A DNA stretch of 64,000 bases from Flavobacteriaceae bacterium MAR_2009_75. GTDB taxonomy: Bacteria; Bacteroidota; Bacteroidia; Flavobacteriales; Flavobacteriaceae. Numbering within the stretch: position 1 is the first letter of the stretch; each line of letters opens with the position of its first letter. A program made the translations under genes and the position numbers. The stretch spans positions 4,463,501-4,527,500 of the forward strand of contig PHTZ01000001.1 of NCBI GenBank assembly GCA_002813285.1, written 5' to 3'. Shown here piece after piece: positions 44,706 through 53,084 of this stretch. The notes beneath the pieces are model-generated. The model ran no database searches, was not told where the DNA came from, and saw nothing but the letters and a program-made list of their open reading frames with translations.

Positions 44706-46621
44706 TTAAGAAATTTTTGAATGAGTATTTCAACCATTAGCAAAATCAACGCTAAAATAATAAACCATTTCCAAAGCTCTGTTACGCGGTTGTTCTTTTC
44801 CATAGATTCAAATAGCGTAGCTATTGATCCAGAATGGGTTGATGTCGTAATTTTATTGAAATTTAAGTAGTTCAGATTACTTTCGGTTCTGTCAAAGTTG
44901 AAACTTATTTGATTGAGAACATGGTCTTGATCAATTATGTCAAAAATGCCGTCGACATCTATTTCATCATTAAAGGTTAAGCTTACCTTATTGGTCAAAG
45001 ACTGCTGCTGGGGTATCAATTCATAATCTTTTTTCGCAATCTTAAGTATGGCATCGTTCGATAGTTGAACGGGAACATCAACTGTAGTTGACTTGCCAAG
45101 TACGTTGTATAATTGAGGTGTTTTAAGGCTGTTGACCGCCATATTATAAAATGTGGGAACGATTAAAGGAGAATTTCGAAAGTTTGAAAAATCACCTGAA
45201 ATAGGGGCCGTAAAAAAATGAAAATTGGCTCCGGATACCAGAAATGGCGATTGGTCTTGAAACGACAGTGCAGATGGGGCCGTTGCTTGTATAGCGTAGT
45301 GTTTTGTAGTTTTTGGGTATTGAAAGTTCGTGATATTCTTCTCAAAGACATTCTCGTATAACGGATGTGCAAATGAAATATCGGTTATCTTTTTCTCAGT
45401 GGTTACACCCGCACCATAAGTCGCCCCAAAATTAGAGGTGAGAAGATGGTAAGTGTTACTTTCAATTTCCGCTGAAGGTATTACTGCGAAGTGGCCACCG
45501 GTTTTAACAAAGGCTTTTATACTCGTTGCCAAAGAACTGGGTATCGTGGGCAATTCATTGAGTACGATTAAATGTTGCTCTTCAATTTCTCTATAATTAA
45601 GTTGTCTCAGCGTCGTCGCAGAAAATTGAAATTCTTCTTGAGAAAATATCCGCTCTAAATAATCACTGTTTGATGGCCCTATGGCAAGCACCTTAATTTT
45701 TTCTTTTTCCCCGATACTGAAATATAAATGGTTATCGTAATTCAGGCCTTGGTCGTTGACTTCAATTTTGCCTCTAAAAGGTTCATTGTTAGGTATAGTG
45801 AAGTTCACCTCTCCCTTTTTGTTCTCATTAAATTTGGCTGAAGTTTTGGCCGTTAGTATGGTGTCGTTAAAAAGTGAAACGGGTATACTTTTCAAATCGG
45901 TTGAACTTGATAGCCTTACGCCTAAATCAAGACGGTCGTCTACAATGTTCTTAATGTAAACGGAGTCGATAGACACATTTGCAATAGACTCAGAAGCCAT
46001 TCTTACCAGGTTTATTTTAACTTCATCGACGGTCATTACTTCATCTGCACCCATACTTTGCTGAAAATCAGAAACGAGTATTAAGCTTTTTTCTGTGCTG
46101 TCATCCGAAGAGAAAAGGGTATTGGCCTTTAAGTATATTTCGTTCAAGCCCAGTTGTTTATTCGTGTAAGAGAGCGATAGTAGATCATTCTGAAGCTGCT
46201 CGATCGATACGTTTCGATACGTGGACTTATTGGTAAAAAGTGAAAATTTTTGATTTTTCGGAATGGATTTAATCAGCTGTTGAACCGCATTTTGTAAAAT
46301 GGGAGCTCCCTCGTTATTTAACTGCATGCTAAAAGAGTCATCAAGAAAAATAACGGTCTCTTTTTCTTTTAAAGCCTGTTCTTTTGCGAAGAAAGGTTGT
46401 GCGAATGCAATTATGATTGCTGCAAGAAGCAATAATCGTGTAAATAATAAGAGCCATTTCTTAAGAACGTTGCTACGCCTAGACTCCACAACTACCTTTT
46501 TCAATAATTTCACATTGGTAAAAGGCGTTTTCTTAAAACGGCGTAATTGAAAAAGATGAATAAAAATGGGAATCAGGAGTAGAAATAAGGCCCAAAGAAG
46601 TTCTGGATATTTAAACTGCAT
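44702..46621 (-). CDS. BatA-domain/VWA protein (aerotolerance-type)
   Basis: About 639 aa from the ATG at 46621 (the longer frame from 46651 is less likely). Two N-terminal helices (LLWALFLLLIPIFIHLFQL; LLLFTRLLLLAAIIIAFAQPFF) flank a basic loop. The BatA N-domain is followed by a VWA-like domain with VIFLDDSFSMQL (MIDAS Asp-x-Ser-x-Ser), a central region, and a C-terminal helix (WFIILALILLMVEILIQKFL). BatA proteins are linked to oxidative stress and MoxR-ATPase partners. Here no moxR is adjacent; the partner is the dead dihydroorotase-like gene. Confidence 0.85.
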   Translation of the reverse strand: MQFKYPELLWALFLLLIPIFIHLFQLRRFKKTPFTNVKLLKKVVVESRRSNVLKKWLLLFTRLLLLAAIIIAFAQPFFAKEQALKEKETVIFLDDSFSMQLNNEGAPILQNAVQQLIKSIPKNQKFSLFTNKSTYRNVSIEQLQNDLLSLSYTNKQLGLNEIYLKANTLFSSDDSTEKSLILVSDFQQSMGADEVMTVDEVKINLVRMASESIANVSIDSVYIKNIVDDRLDLGVRLSSSTDLKSIPVSLFNDTILTAKTSAKFNENKKGEVNFTIPNNEPFRGKIEVNDQGLNYDNHLYFSIGEKEKIKVLAIGPSNSDYLERIFSQEEFQFSATTLRQLNYREIEEQHLIVLNELPTIPSSLATSIKAFVKTGGHFAVIPSAEIESNTYHLLTSNFGATYGAGVTTEKKITDISFAHPLYENVFEKNITNFQYPKTTKHYAIQATAPSALSFQDQSPFLVSGANFHFFTAPISGDFSNFRNSPLIVPTFYNMAVNSLKTPQLYNVLGKSTTVDVPVQLSNDAILKIAKKDYELIPQQQSLTNKVSLTFNDEIDVDGIFDIIDQDHVLNQISFNFDRTESNLNYLNFNKITTSTHSGSIATLFESMEKNNRVTELWKWFIILALILLMVEILIQKFLK

Positions 46622-46733
46622 TTCCTGAATTGAGTGAGTAAAGATAGTCAAAAAAGGGGCATGGCCATAAACTATTGATAAACCTGTTGTTCACTTTTAA
46701 AAGTGCTGAACTACCCTTGACAGCATGTTTAAT

Positions 46734-47738
46734 CTAGCAAAAAAAGAAAAAATCTACCAAAGTCTTATGTTCAAGCTCTGTTAAATAAGTCTTTATCATT
46801 TTTTGAGAATCTTCATTAGCAACAGTTATTACACTCTGTGGATTTTTTAACTCGGTCAACAATGAGAAATGATGCATTTCTTTACCATAAATTTCTTTGC
46901 CTATTTTGTTTGGGTTGTCGCACAACCAGTAGAAGTCGATGTTCTTTTTTATCAAACCCTTAGCGATTTCTTTACCCTTAGACCCTGCGCCCCATACGGT
47001 CAATACTTTTTTTGGATCGTAGTCTAGTTTTAAAAAGTAATGAAGTTTAATATCTAGAAAATAATTTTGTGCATAATGTTCACTGGTACGCGAGGTTCGC
47101 ATGTCATAATCACGCCATAGATGAAGTATCTCATTACATGGTATACATTTCAGATTGTTTTCATAAAAACGAAAAGTAAGGTCATAATCTTCTGGGTATC
47201 TATCAGGCATAAATGCCCTACAACTATCTAAATCTTCTCGATAGGTCATCCAGCAGGGTGAGGGTATAACACATTCTTTGTAGATTTCAGTGTAATTACT
47301 ACCTGTCGCAGTTAATTCATTTAACCATTGCTCGTAGCGTTTATACCCGTTGCTGATTCCTCTGTGGGAGAAATAACTTACTTGCCCTACAGCTAAATGT
47401 CCCCTTCCGTATAGTTTTAGAGCGCTGGCCATAACCTCTAACCTGTTTTCTATCATAATGTCATCAGAGTCCATTCGTGTTATCAAATGACCCGTACTGC
47501 TATTGTATGCGGTTCGAAGGGCATCAATAATACCATTACCCTTATTAGTATTGAGTTTAATGCGCTTATCGACGTTGGCAAAGCGCTCTACTATTTCAGG
47601 GCTATTATCTGTTGAGTGGTCGTTAATGGCCAGTACTTCCCAATTTCGATAACTCTGGTTGATGATAGATTGCAAACACTCGTCCAAATATTCTTCGGTA
47701 TTCTTAAAAGGAATTAAAATGCTGATCAACATATTCAT
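46734..47738 (-). CDS. Glycosyltransferase family 2 with C-terminal Rossmann-like extension
   Basis: 334 aa. The GT-A domain opens with ISILIPFKNTEEYLDECLQS, and the DxD motif is MDSDDIM; EDYDLTFRF is the acceptor-side motif. After about residue 245 comes a separate segment, LTVWGAGSKGKEIAKGLI with LCDNPNKIGKEIYG, resembling a nucleotide-binding/NAD-like fold found with some sugar-modifying enzymes. It likely adds a sugar to a surface glycan. Flanking genes do not reveal the acceptor. Confidence 0.85.
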   Translation of the reverse strand: MNMLISILIPFKNTEEYLDECLQSIINQSYRNWEVLAINDHSTDNSPEIVERFANVDKRIKLNTNKGNGIIDALRTAYNSSTGHLITRMDSDDIMIENRLEVMASALKLYGRGHLAVGQVSYFSHRGISNGYKRYEQWLNELTATGSNYTEIYKECVIPSPCWMTYREDLDSCRAFMPDRYPEDYDLTFRFYENNLKCIPCNEILHLWRDYDMRTSRTSEHYAQNYFLDIKLHYFLKLDYDPKKVLTVWGAGSKGKEIAKGLIKKNIDFYWLCDNPNKIGKEIYGKEMHHFSLLTELKNPQSVITVANEDSQKMIKTYLTELEHKTLVDFFFFC

Positions 47739-48177
47739 AGGCTCACAAGTCGAAGAACAAGTTATGAGTTCACGCCTTATTCTAAATAAGTAAATATAGA
47801 ATGTTTAAAAGAAGTATGCGTCCAAATTAAGAATCGACGACAGAACCACTATTAAAAATCAAGAATTGTCTTACGTAGATTGTTGACTGTTTTTGGCCTT
47901 ACGATGTAGAACAACTGAAATTTTAGTTCACTCATGGTTAAAGCAGATAAGGGGGGCTCGTCAAAACTGAATTTACTGCTGATAAAGAGCAAAAACATCG
48001 TTGTATAGTATCAAAAACAAGGTATAAAATCGCTCTTACTTTTTTGTAGGAAAAACACTTGCCAGAAATTACACTTAGTCGATCAAGGCTTACCACATAT
48101 AGCGATTACTTAGGGTTGGGTACAATCTACCGTTCCTTTGTATAATAAAGCAATAACAAACTATTTATTCAAAAGCT
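47739..48177. other. 439-base intergenic region
   Basis: AT-rich with no ORF of note. A weak promoter-like arrangement precedes the CAP-protein gene: TTGGG near 48116 and TTCCTTTG at 48134-48141, 37 bases before its ATG. No hairpin with a T-run was found. Confidence 0.35.
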
Positions 48178-48672
48178 ATGGTACGCTACTCAATTTTTAT
48201 CTTGATTGCAATTTCAACATTAATGACTTCATGTTCTTCTTCGACCGCAGAAGAAAATGAGTTGTACGAATCTGTGTCAGCGACCACTAAAGAGGTTGTT
48301 ATTTCTTCAATGGAACAAGAGGTAATAGATGTAGTTAATAAATATAGAACCTCAATCGGACTTAGCTCTTTAAAATTTAGTTCGATTGCTTACAATCATG
48401 CAATCTCACATAACGATTATATGGTTTCTGAAGGTGTTATTAGCCATGACAATTTTGATTTACGTGCTTCTAATCTTTCTCTAGATGCAAATGCTGATTT
48501 TGTTTCTGAGAATTTGGGAATGGATTTTACCAATGCCGATGATATTTTGGAAGCTTGGAAGAATAGCCCAACACATAAAAAGGTAATGGAAGGTGATTTC
48601 GAATATACAGCTGTTAGTGTAACGGCTGATCAAAATGGTGTTTTTTACTTTACCCAATTATTTTACAAGTAA
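48178..48672 (+). CDS. CAP-domain (SCP-like) lipoprotein
   Basis: 164 aa. The signal peptide ends in a lipobox (LMTSCSS), so it is lipid-anchored, probably at the outer membrane or periplasmic face. The CAP/SCP fold is seen in EVIDVVNKYRTSIGLSSLKFS, HNDYMV, SHDNFDLRAS, ENLGMDF and AWKNSPTHKKVMEGDF, with the conserved His and Glu residues. Bacterial CAP proteins are extracellular, of uncertain activity (putative calcium-chelating proteases in some). Confidence 0.88.
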   Translation: MVRYSIFILIAISTLMTSCSSSTAEENELYESVSATTKEVVISSMEQEVIDVVNKYRTSIGLSSLKFSSIAYNHAISHNDYMVSEGVISHDNFDLRASNLSLDANADFVSENLGMDFTNADDILEAWKNSPTHKKVMEGDFEYTAVSVTADQNGVFYFTQLFYK

Positions 48673-48855
48673 AATTAAAAATCAAGATTAGTTAATTCAA
48701 TGTTTTTTTTGTCTACGACCTACCTGTGTAAGTCGGAGATTTTATCTTATAAGTATTATTATGCTTCATCAAGTATTTGCTATACTTTGTATATATACCA
48801 TCTTTCTTTTTTACATCTTTTCTACAAACACCACATTTAATTGCTTTTCAGGTGA

Positions 48856-50511
48856 TTGTATTTTATAAATGGATTAGGTGAAAGGGCCGACAAACTTATA
48901 AGAGAGTTCTATACCGACAAAGATAGATTAACCATGATAATGGGGCAGAAGAAGTATCTCGATAGCCTTCTCGAGCAAAAAGAAAGGTTTGTAATCGAGA
49001 ACCAATACTTTAACAGTAAAAAATCTGATTTTGGACCAATGCTATTCAAAGACGGTCTAATATTCGCATCGGCAAGAGATACGATCAAGTCTGGGGGAGA
49101 GCTTTACCCTTGGAACAAACAGCCTTATTTAGATTTATATATTACCAATCCGAACGATGTAGGGTTTATTCCCGAAAAATTTTTGAACAACCTTGAATCT
49201 TCTTATCATGATGCTACATTGACATTTTCATGGGATGGTGAGACCGTTTATTTTACTAGAAACTATCTAAAAAAGAAAAATAAGCTGAGTGCCAATGAAG
49301 AAGGTCTTTCTAACATGCAGATTTTAAGAGGTAAAATATGGAAAAATGAACTGGTCGATGTAACCTCATTAAGTTTCAATAGCAAAGACTACTCTTGTGG
49401 TCACCCCATGTTGAGCCCTGATGGCAGGTTTCTCTATTTTACTTCTAATATGCCCGGGGGTTATGGGGAGTCCGATATTTATGTAGTCGAATTGAATAAC
49501 GCTGGTGATGTCTTGTCAGATCCGATGAATCTTGGGCCAGCAATCAATACCAGAGGGCGAGAAATGTTTCCATTTATAATGGATAATACACTATATTTTT
49601 CTTCGGATGGACACTACGGGTTAGGAGGTTTAGACGTTTTCGGTTCAGTGATTTTTGCCAAGAACGATTATTCAATGCCTCATAATATGGGAACGCCCAT
49701 TAATAGTAATATGGATGATTTCTCGTTTATAAGAGGAGAGAAGAAGGGTAAGGGATATTTTGCTTCTAACCGGGTCGGTGGCATGGGTGATGATGACATC
49801 TATAGCTTCGAAAAAGCAAAATCTGTAGATTGTCTAGAATATGCCGGCTATGTTCTAGATAAAAAAACCGGTGAGCCGATTGCTGAAGCCAATGTCGAAC
49901 TGAAGAACTTGACCGATGAACTGGTTACTATTTATCGAACAGATGAGAATGGCTATTACCATCTGACCATTCCTTGTAAAAAGAAAAATGTTATCGCCTT
50001 TTCTAAAGCGGGGTACTCTAAAGAAATCGTTTCAATTGAAACAGGTGAAAGCCCTCAGTCTCCCTCATTGGAAAATACCGTTTATTTGACCGAGTTTTCA
50101 AGCATAGTTGCGAAAGACGGTGATGTTCAAAAGATAATTGTTGAACCCATCTATTTTGATTATGACAAATGGGACATTACAACCAGAGCGGAAATAGAAC
50201 TGGAAAAAGTATTGTTTGCAATGCGCAAATTTCCTGAAATAAAAATTAAAATAGAATCACACACCGACGCTCGTGGAAGCGATGATTACAACCTTGTGCT
50301 TTCAGATAAGCGGGCTAAATCGACACAAAAGTATCTCATTTCAAAGGGTATCGCCGCAAACAGAATAGAGAGTGCTTTTGGCTATGGCGAATATCGACTC
50401 AAAAATGAATGTTCTAACGGTGTTATCTGTAATGATCAAAAGCATTTAGAAAATCGCCGATCCGACTTTATTGTAATATCAAAAAATGATGAAAGCGTGA
50501 ATACCAAATAG
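48856..50511 (+). CDS. OmpA family protein with PD40 repeats, apparently 5'-truncated
   Basis: 551 aa from a TTG at 48856, immediately after an in-frame TGA (48853-48855). Domains are WD40-like/PD40 repeats (about 75-330: LSPDGRFLYFTSNMPGG, GESDIYVVEL), a carboxypeptidase-regulatory-like fold (about 335-420) and a C-terminal OmpA peptidoglycan-binding domain (IYFDYDKWDI; HTDARGSDDYN). This is the layout of PorE-like proteins of the type IX secretion/gliding apparatus. Normal members begin with a signal peptide and TPR-like repeats; here the visible start resembles the end of those repeats and no signal exists upstream. It is either a decayed gene or a truncated paralogue. Confidence 0.75.
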   Translation: MYFINGLGERADKLIREFYTDKDRLTMIMGQKKYLDSLLEQKERFVIENQYFNSKKSDFGPMLFKDGLIFASARDTIKSGGELYPWNKQPYLDLYITNPNDVGFIPEKFLNNLESSYHDATLTFSWDGETVYFTRNYLKKKNKLSANEEGLSNMQILRGKIWKNELVDVTSLSFNSKDYSCGHPMLSPDGRFLYFTSNMPGGYGESDIYVVELNNAGDVLSDPMNLGPAINTRGREMFPFIMDNTLYFSSDGHYGLGGLDVFGSVIFAKNDYSMPHNMGTPINSNMDDFSFIRGEKKGKGYFASNRVGGMGDDDIYSFEKAKSVDCLEYAGYVLDKKTGEPIAEANVELKNLTDELVTIYRTDENGYYHLTIPCKKKNVIAFSKAGYSKEIVSIETGESPQSPSLENTVYLTEFSSIVAKDGDVQKIIVEPIYFDYDKWDITTRAEIELEKVLFAMRKFPEIKIKIESHTDARGSDDYNLVLSDKRAKSTQKYLISKGIAANRIESAFGYGEYRLKNECSNGVICNDQKHLENRRSDFIVISKNDESVNTK

Positions 50512-50568
50512 TATTTATGTTTCAAAGATGCTAATTTTCGGTTAGTACATTAGATCTGTGGAGTTGAG

Positions 50569-50598
50569 AGGGTACCTGTTGGTACCCTTTCTTATTTT
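50569..50598 (+). terminator. Rho-independent terminator after the OmpA-family gene
   Basis: AGGGTACC and GGTACCCT pair across TGTT, followed by TTTCTTATTTT. Confidence 0.85.
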
Positions 50599-50688
50599 AA
50601 TGCACTAAATAACAATTGTTTAATCGATTGACAATAATTTTTATTAAAAAATCTAAAGCGAAATCTTTTAGGTAAAAAAAAACCTTTC

Positions 50689-50696
50689 TATATTTG
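50689..50696 (+). promoter_or_regulatory. Putative -7 element of tRNA-Ser (TATATTTG)
   Basis: An exact TAnnTTTG match 11 bases before the first base of the tRNA, the distance expected for direct initiation near the mature 5' end. Confidence 0.6.
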
Positions 50697-50707
50697 CACC
50701 CGCTTAA

Positions 50708-50795
50708 GGAGGAATGGCAGAGTGGTCGAATGCGGCAGTCTTGAAAACTGTTGAGGGTCACACCTCCGGGGGTTCGAATCCCTCTTCCTCCGCCA
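50708..50795 (+). tRNA. tRNA-Ser (anticodon TGA)
   Basis: 88 bases with the long variable arm of class II tRNAs. Acceptor GGAGGAA pairs with TTCCTCC, discriminator G, and CCA is encoded. The anticodon loop CTTGAAA gives TGA (reads UCA and UCG by wobble). The T-loop is GGTTCGAATCC. Confidence 0.98.
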
Positions 50796-50818
50796 TCAAG
50801 CATCAAGCTTGATAATAC

Positions 50819-50848
50819 AAAACCGCAGAGTTTACTCTAGCGGTTTTT
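50819..50848 (+). terminator. Terminator after tRNA-Ser
   Basis: AAAACCGC and GCGGTTTTT pair with an inner AGAG/CTCT and a 4-base loop, followed by T-rich sequence. Confidence 0.8.
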
Positions 50849-51009
50849 GTTTTTTAAGACTTTGTTGTTAACCAATGACAGGAGGAAGTATGTATTGAGA
50901 TAACATAGCATCTCAGTAGGTCAATGATTTTATAACTTTTGCATCTATAAATTATTTGAATCAATCCACACATCTGGTCAGATGGGTGTTTATTTGAGCA
51001 AAATATATT

Positions 51010-51627
51010 ATGAACATTCTCAGCTGTATACTATTCGGCTTTTTAATTGCGGCCAGTGGTAGTATAGTACCTAGTTTTCTGAATATGACCGTGGTCAAAT
51101 TCAGCCTTAGATGTGGCAGCAAATCAGCATTTTACTTAATCGCCGGTTTTGCCACCGTATTGTTCTTTCAAGCAAATATTGGGGCTTACCTATCGAATGT
51201 TTTAATGAAAAACTCGGAACATATTACATTGATACAGCAAATAGGTACGGGCATTTTGCTCATTTTGTCCCTCAATTTTTTCAGATTGCATTTTTTTGCC
51301 AGAAGGCAAAATAAAAAAGAAGAAATTGATAAGTCAAAGGCCTATTTGCACGGTATAGGTATGTCTTTGTTGAATACTTTTGCCATTCCCTTCTATTTTA
51401 CGTCTATTTCCATTCTAATTAGTATGGACCTTTTTACATATTCCATTACCAACAGTTTATATTTCTCGATAGGTTCTACGGTGGGCTCTTTCAGCTTATA
51501 CTCATTATATGCCATGTTGGCTGGTAAAGTTGAGAAACGAATCACATCTTTAGCTAGTAAAATGGATTTGATTTTGGGTTGTCTGACCGGGGTTGTGGGC
51601 ATTGGTAATTTCATATACTTAATATAG
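51010..51627 (+). CDS. LysE-family transporter-like membrane protein
   Basis: 205 aa with about six hydrophobic helices. The N-terminus LFGFLIAASGSIVPSFLNMTVVKF is typical of the LysE/RhtB amino-acid exporter fold, and the second half repeats the three-helix pattern. The substrate cannot be read from sequence. A perfect CATCTG/CAGATG dyad lies about 25 bases before the start. It lies between the tRNA and the stress-protein gene and reads toward the latter. Confidence 0.8.
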   Translation: MNILSCILFGFLIAASGSIVPSFLNMTVVKFSLRCGSKSAFYLIAGFATVLFFQANIGAYLSNVLMKNSEHITLIQQIGTGILLILSLNFFRLHFFARRQNKKEEIDKSKAYLHGIGMSLLNTFAIPFYFTSISILISMDLFTYSITNSLYFSIGSTVGSFSLYSLYAMLAGKVEKRITSLASKMDLILGCLTGVVGIGNFIYLI

Positions 51628-51790
51628 ACCATAATCCTTAAGTCCCCCAGTTCAAATCTTATTTCCAGTACGAAAAATCCAATAGATATTTTCCACCTTT
51701 AAAGGAAAGGAAAATAAAGATTTTGATAAGTGCGAATTCTAAAAAAGCGCTCAAACTTTGTTATTATTAGTTTGCAGATTGACTTGTATT

Positions 51791-52681
51791 TCAAGCTACT
51801 TGACTTTTTCTCTTCTTGTTTCTATAAATAATTGAAATTTCGGGAATTATCATTATCGGCACTTGAACTTCGAAAGAATCTCTATTTATAACAGGTTCTT
51901 GAGTGAGCTCATCCACACGGCTATTTCTATAATTGAGCATAGCCAATAAATGAATATCCAACTCTCTATTAAAGGCCAGTAGGGTGTCTGAAAAGGATTT
52001 TACCTCGGAAATTGTATGTACATAATGCTCGATTTGGGCTAAATATTTACGTAACATTCCTAGGTTAAACCGTTGAATTTCGTCTAACGGCTTAAGTCCA
52101 TCTTGAATATGAACAATTCTAATGGTGGCATTAAAGGTTAGTGCCATTTCAATAAGTGGTTCTAGTTCCGAATGAGTGTAGAACATATTAAAATCTGTAC
52201 TAAATGAAATTTCATTGGGTACTGAAAAGTCTATATTACGTGGCACTGCAAGTATGGGGCAATTTTTAATAGTTTTTATTAATCTTACTGTATTCTTTCC
52301 CATATAAATATGGTCACCATCGGTCATTCCCTTCGTTCCCATGATGATAAGGTCTATGTTTTCATGCTCAACAAAGTTATTTACCTCATCGGTCAAAAGG
52401 CTAAAGGAAGAATAGGTTTCAAAATAGTGTTTGGGGTTGGGCCCGTTTCTTTGTATTCGTTCAACTAACTCCTTGAGTCCTGCTTCAGAATAGTTACCAG
52501 AGCCTTGTTGATGTAGTTCTTCTTCTCTATGCTGGGCCATAAACCTACTACTTACTATGGCAGGTGTGTAGGTGTTGAGCAAATGAAAAACACATTCCTG
52601 GTCCTTAAAGAGTTCTTGGGCATAGCAAATGGCTTGCCAAGCATTGAGCGAAAAATCCGTAGGTATTAAAATTTGCTTCAT
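51791..52681 (-). CDS. Universal stress protein with two tandem Usp domains
   Basis: 296 aa. The first domain starts ILIPTDFSLNAWQAICYAQ and ends with IIMGTKGMTDG, the ATP-type G-2x-G-9x-G motif region. The second (about 155-285) is degenerate. In Bacteroidota such tandem Usp proteins are commonly controlled by FNR-type regulators under low oxygen. An FNR-like box 57-68 bases upstream fits that; see the region 52707-52780. Confidence 0.88.
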   Translation of the reverse strand: MKQILIPTDFSLNAWQAICYAQELFKDQECVFHLLNTYTPAIVSSRFMAQHREEELHQQGSGNYSEAGLKELVERIQRNGPNPKHYFETYSSFSLLTDEVNNFVEHENIDLIIMGTKGMTDGDHIYMGKNTVRLIKTIKNCPILAVPRNIDFSVPNEISFSTDFNMFYTHSELEPLIEMALTFNATIRIVHIQDGLKPLDEIQRFNLGMLRKYLAQIEHYVHTISEVKSFSDTLLAFNRELDIHLLAMLNYRNSRVDELTQEPVINRDSFEVQVPIMIIPEISIIYRNKKRKSQVA

Positions 52682-52706
52682 AAATTCACTTGCTAGTTTC
52701 AGGTGG

Positions 52707-52780
52707 TAAAAGTAGGGGCATTAAAATCCTGAAACTATGACATATATCAGGTTTTGAAAATTAATTTGGTACAACCTTTG
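52707..52780. promoter_or_regulatory. Divergent promoters with a shared FNR-like box (TGAC-ATAT-ATCA)
   Basis: The box at 52738-52749 lies between the stress-protein gene (-) and the 62-aa gene (+). On the minus strand TACTTTTA (52714-52707) and on the plus strand AACCTTTG (52773-52780) end exactly 36.5 bp from the box centre, the same distance on both sides. This suggests that one dimer activates both promoters at a class II position. Confidence 0.65.
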
Positions 52781-52833
52781 TCAAGGTTTAAACGGTTGAT
52801 TTAAATGGTTTAATAAATTAAAAATGTTAGATT

Positions 52834-53022
52834 ATGAAGAATAGACCTGTCAAAGTTTCATTGATTGGCAAAGAAAATGACAATGTTTACCAAATTAAGT
52901 TTCCAAAGCTGAGCATACCGGTAAACGTGAATGAGGAGCTCTACAAAAAAATGCTTCGTAGCCCTCAATACCAATTTGATAATTTGAGGAAAGACAAGCG
53001 AGAAAAGCATTTCGCTTTATAG
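52834..53022 (+). CDS. 62-aa hypothetical protein, probably FNR-controlled
   Basis: 62 aa (MKNRPVKVSLIGKENDNVYQ ... REKHFAL), basic, with no membrane segment. No family is recognised. It has a good start context and shares a divergent FNR-like box with the stress-protein gene, followed by its own terminator. Its restricted context suggests a role in the same low-oxygen response. Confidence 0.6.
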   Translation: MKNRPVKVSLIGKENDNVYQIKFPKLSIPVNVNEELYKKMLRSPQYQFDNLRKDKREKHFAL

Positions 53023-53029
53023 GTAAAAA

Positions 53030-53065
53030 AACCCGGGCGGGAAATTTTTTTGCTTGGGTTCTCTT
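53030..53065 (+). terminator. Terminator between the 62-aa gene and the Crp/Fnr gene
   Basis: AACCCGGGC pairs with GCTTGGGTT (two G-T pairs) across a T-rich loop and is followed by CTCTTTTTC. Confidence 0.6.
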
Positions 53066-53084
53066 TTTCTTTTTTTAGGCCATA

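Noticed and set aside
48761-48868. Short hydrophobic ORF (MLHQVFAILCIYTIFLFYIF) before the OmpA-family gene
   Set aside because: I tested it as a missing signal peptide. It is in another frame and ends just after the OmpA frame starts, so it would need a frameshift with no sign of one; it lacks a cleavage site and any TPR.
50597-50806. Minus-strand 69-aa ORF (GGGRGIRTPGG...)
   Set aside because: It overlaps the tRNA-Ser gene on the opposite strand; this kind of peptide is a well-known false call from tRNA antisense sequence.
50968-50989. CATCTG-GT-CAGATG dyad before the LysE-family gene as an FNR box
   Set aside because: Half-sites do not match TGAT/ATCA and no -7 element lies at the fixed spacing seen elsewhere.
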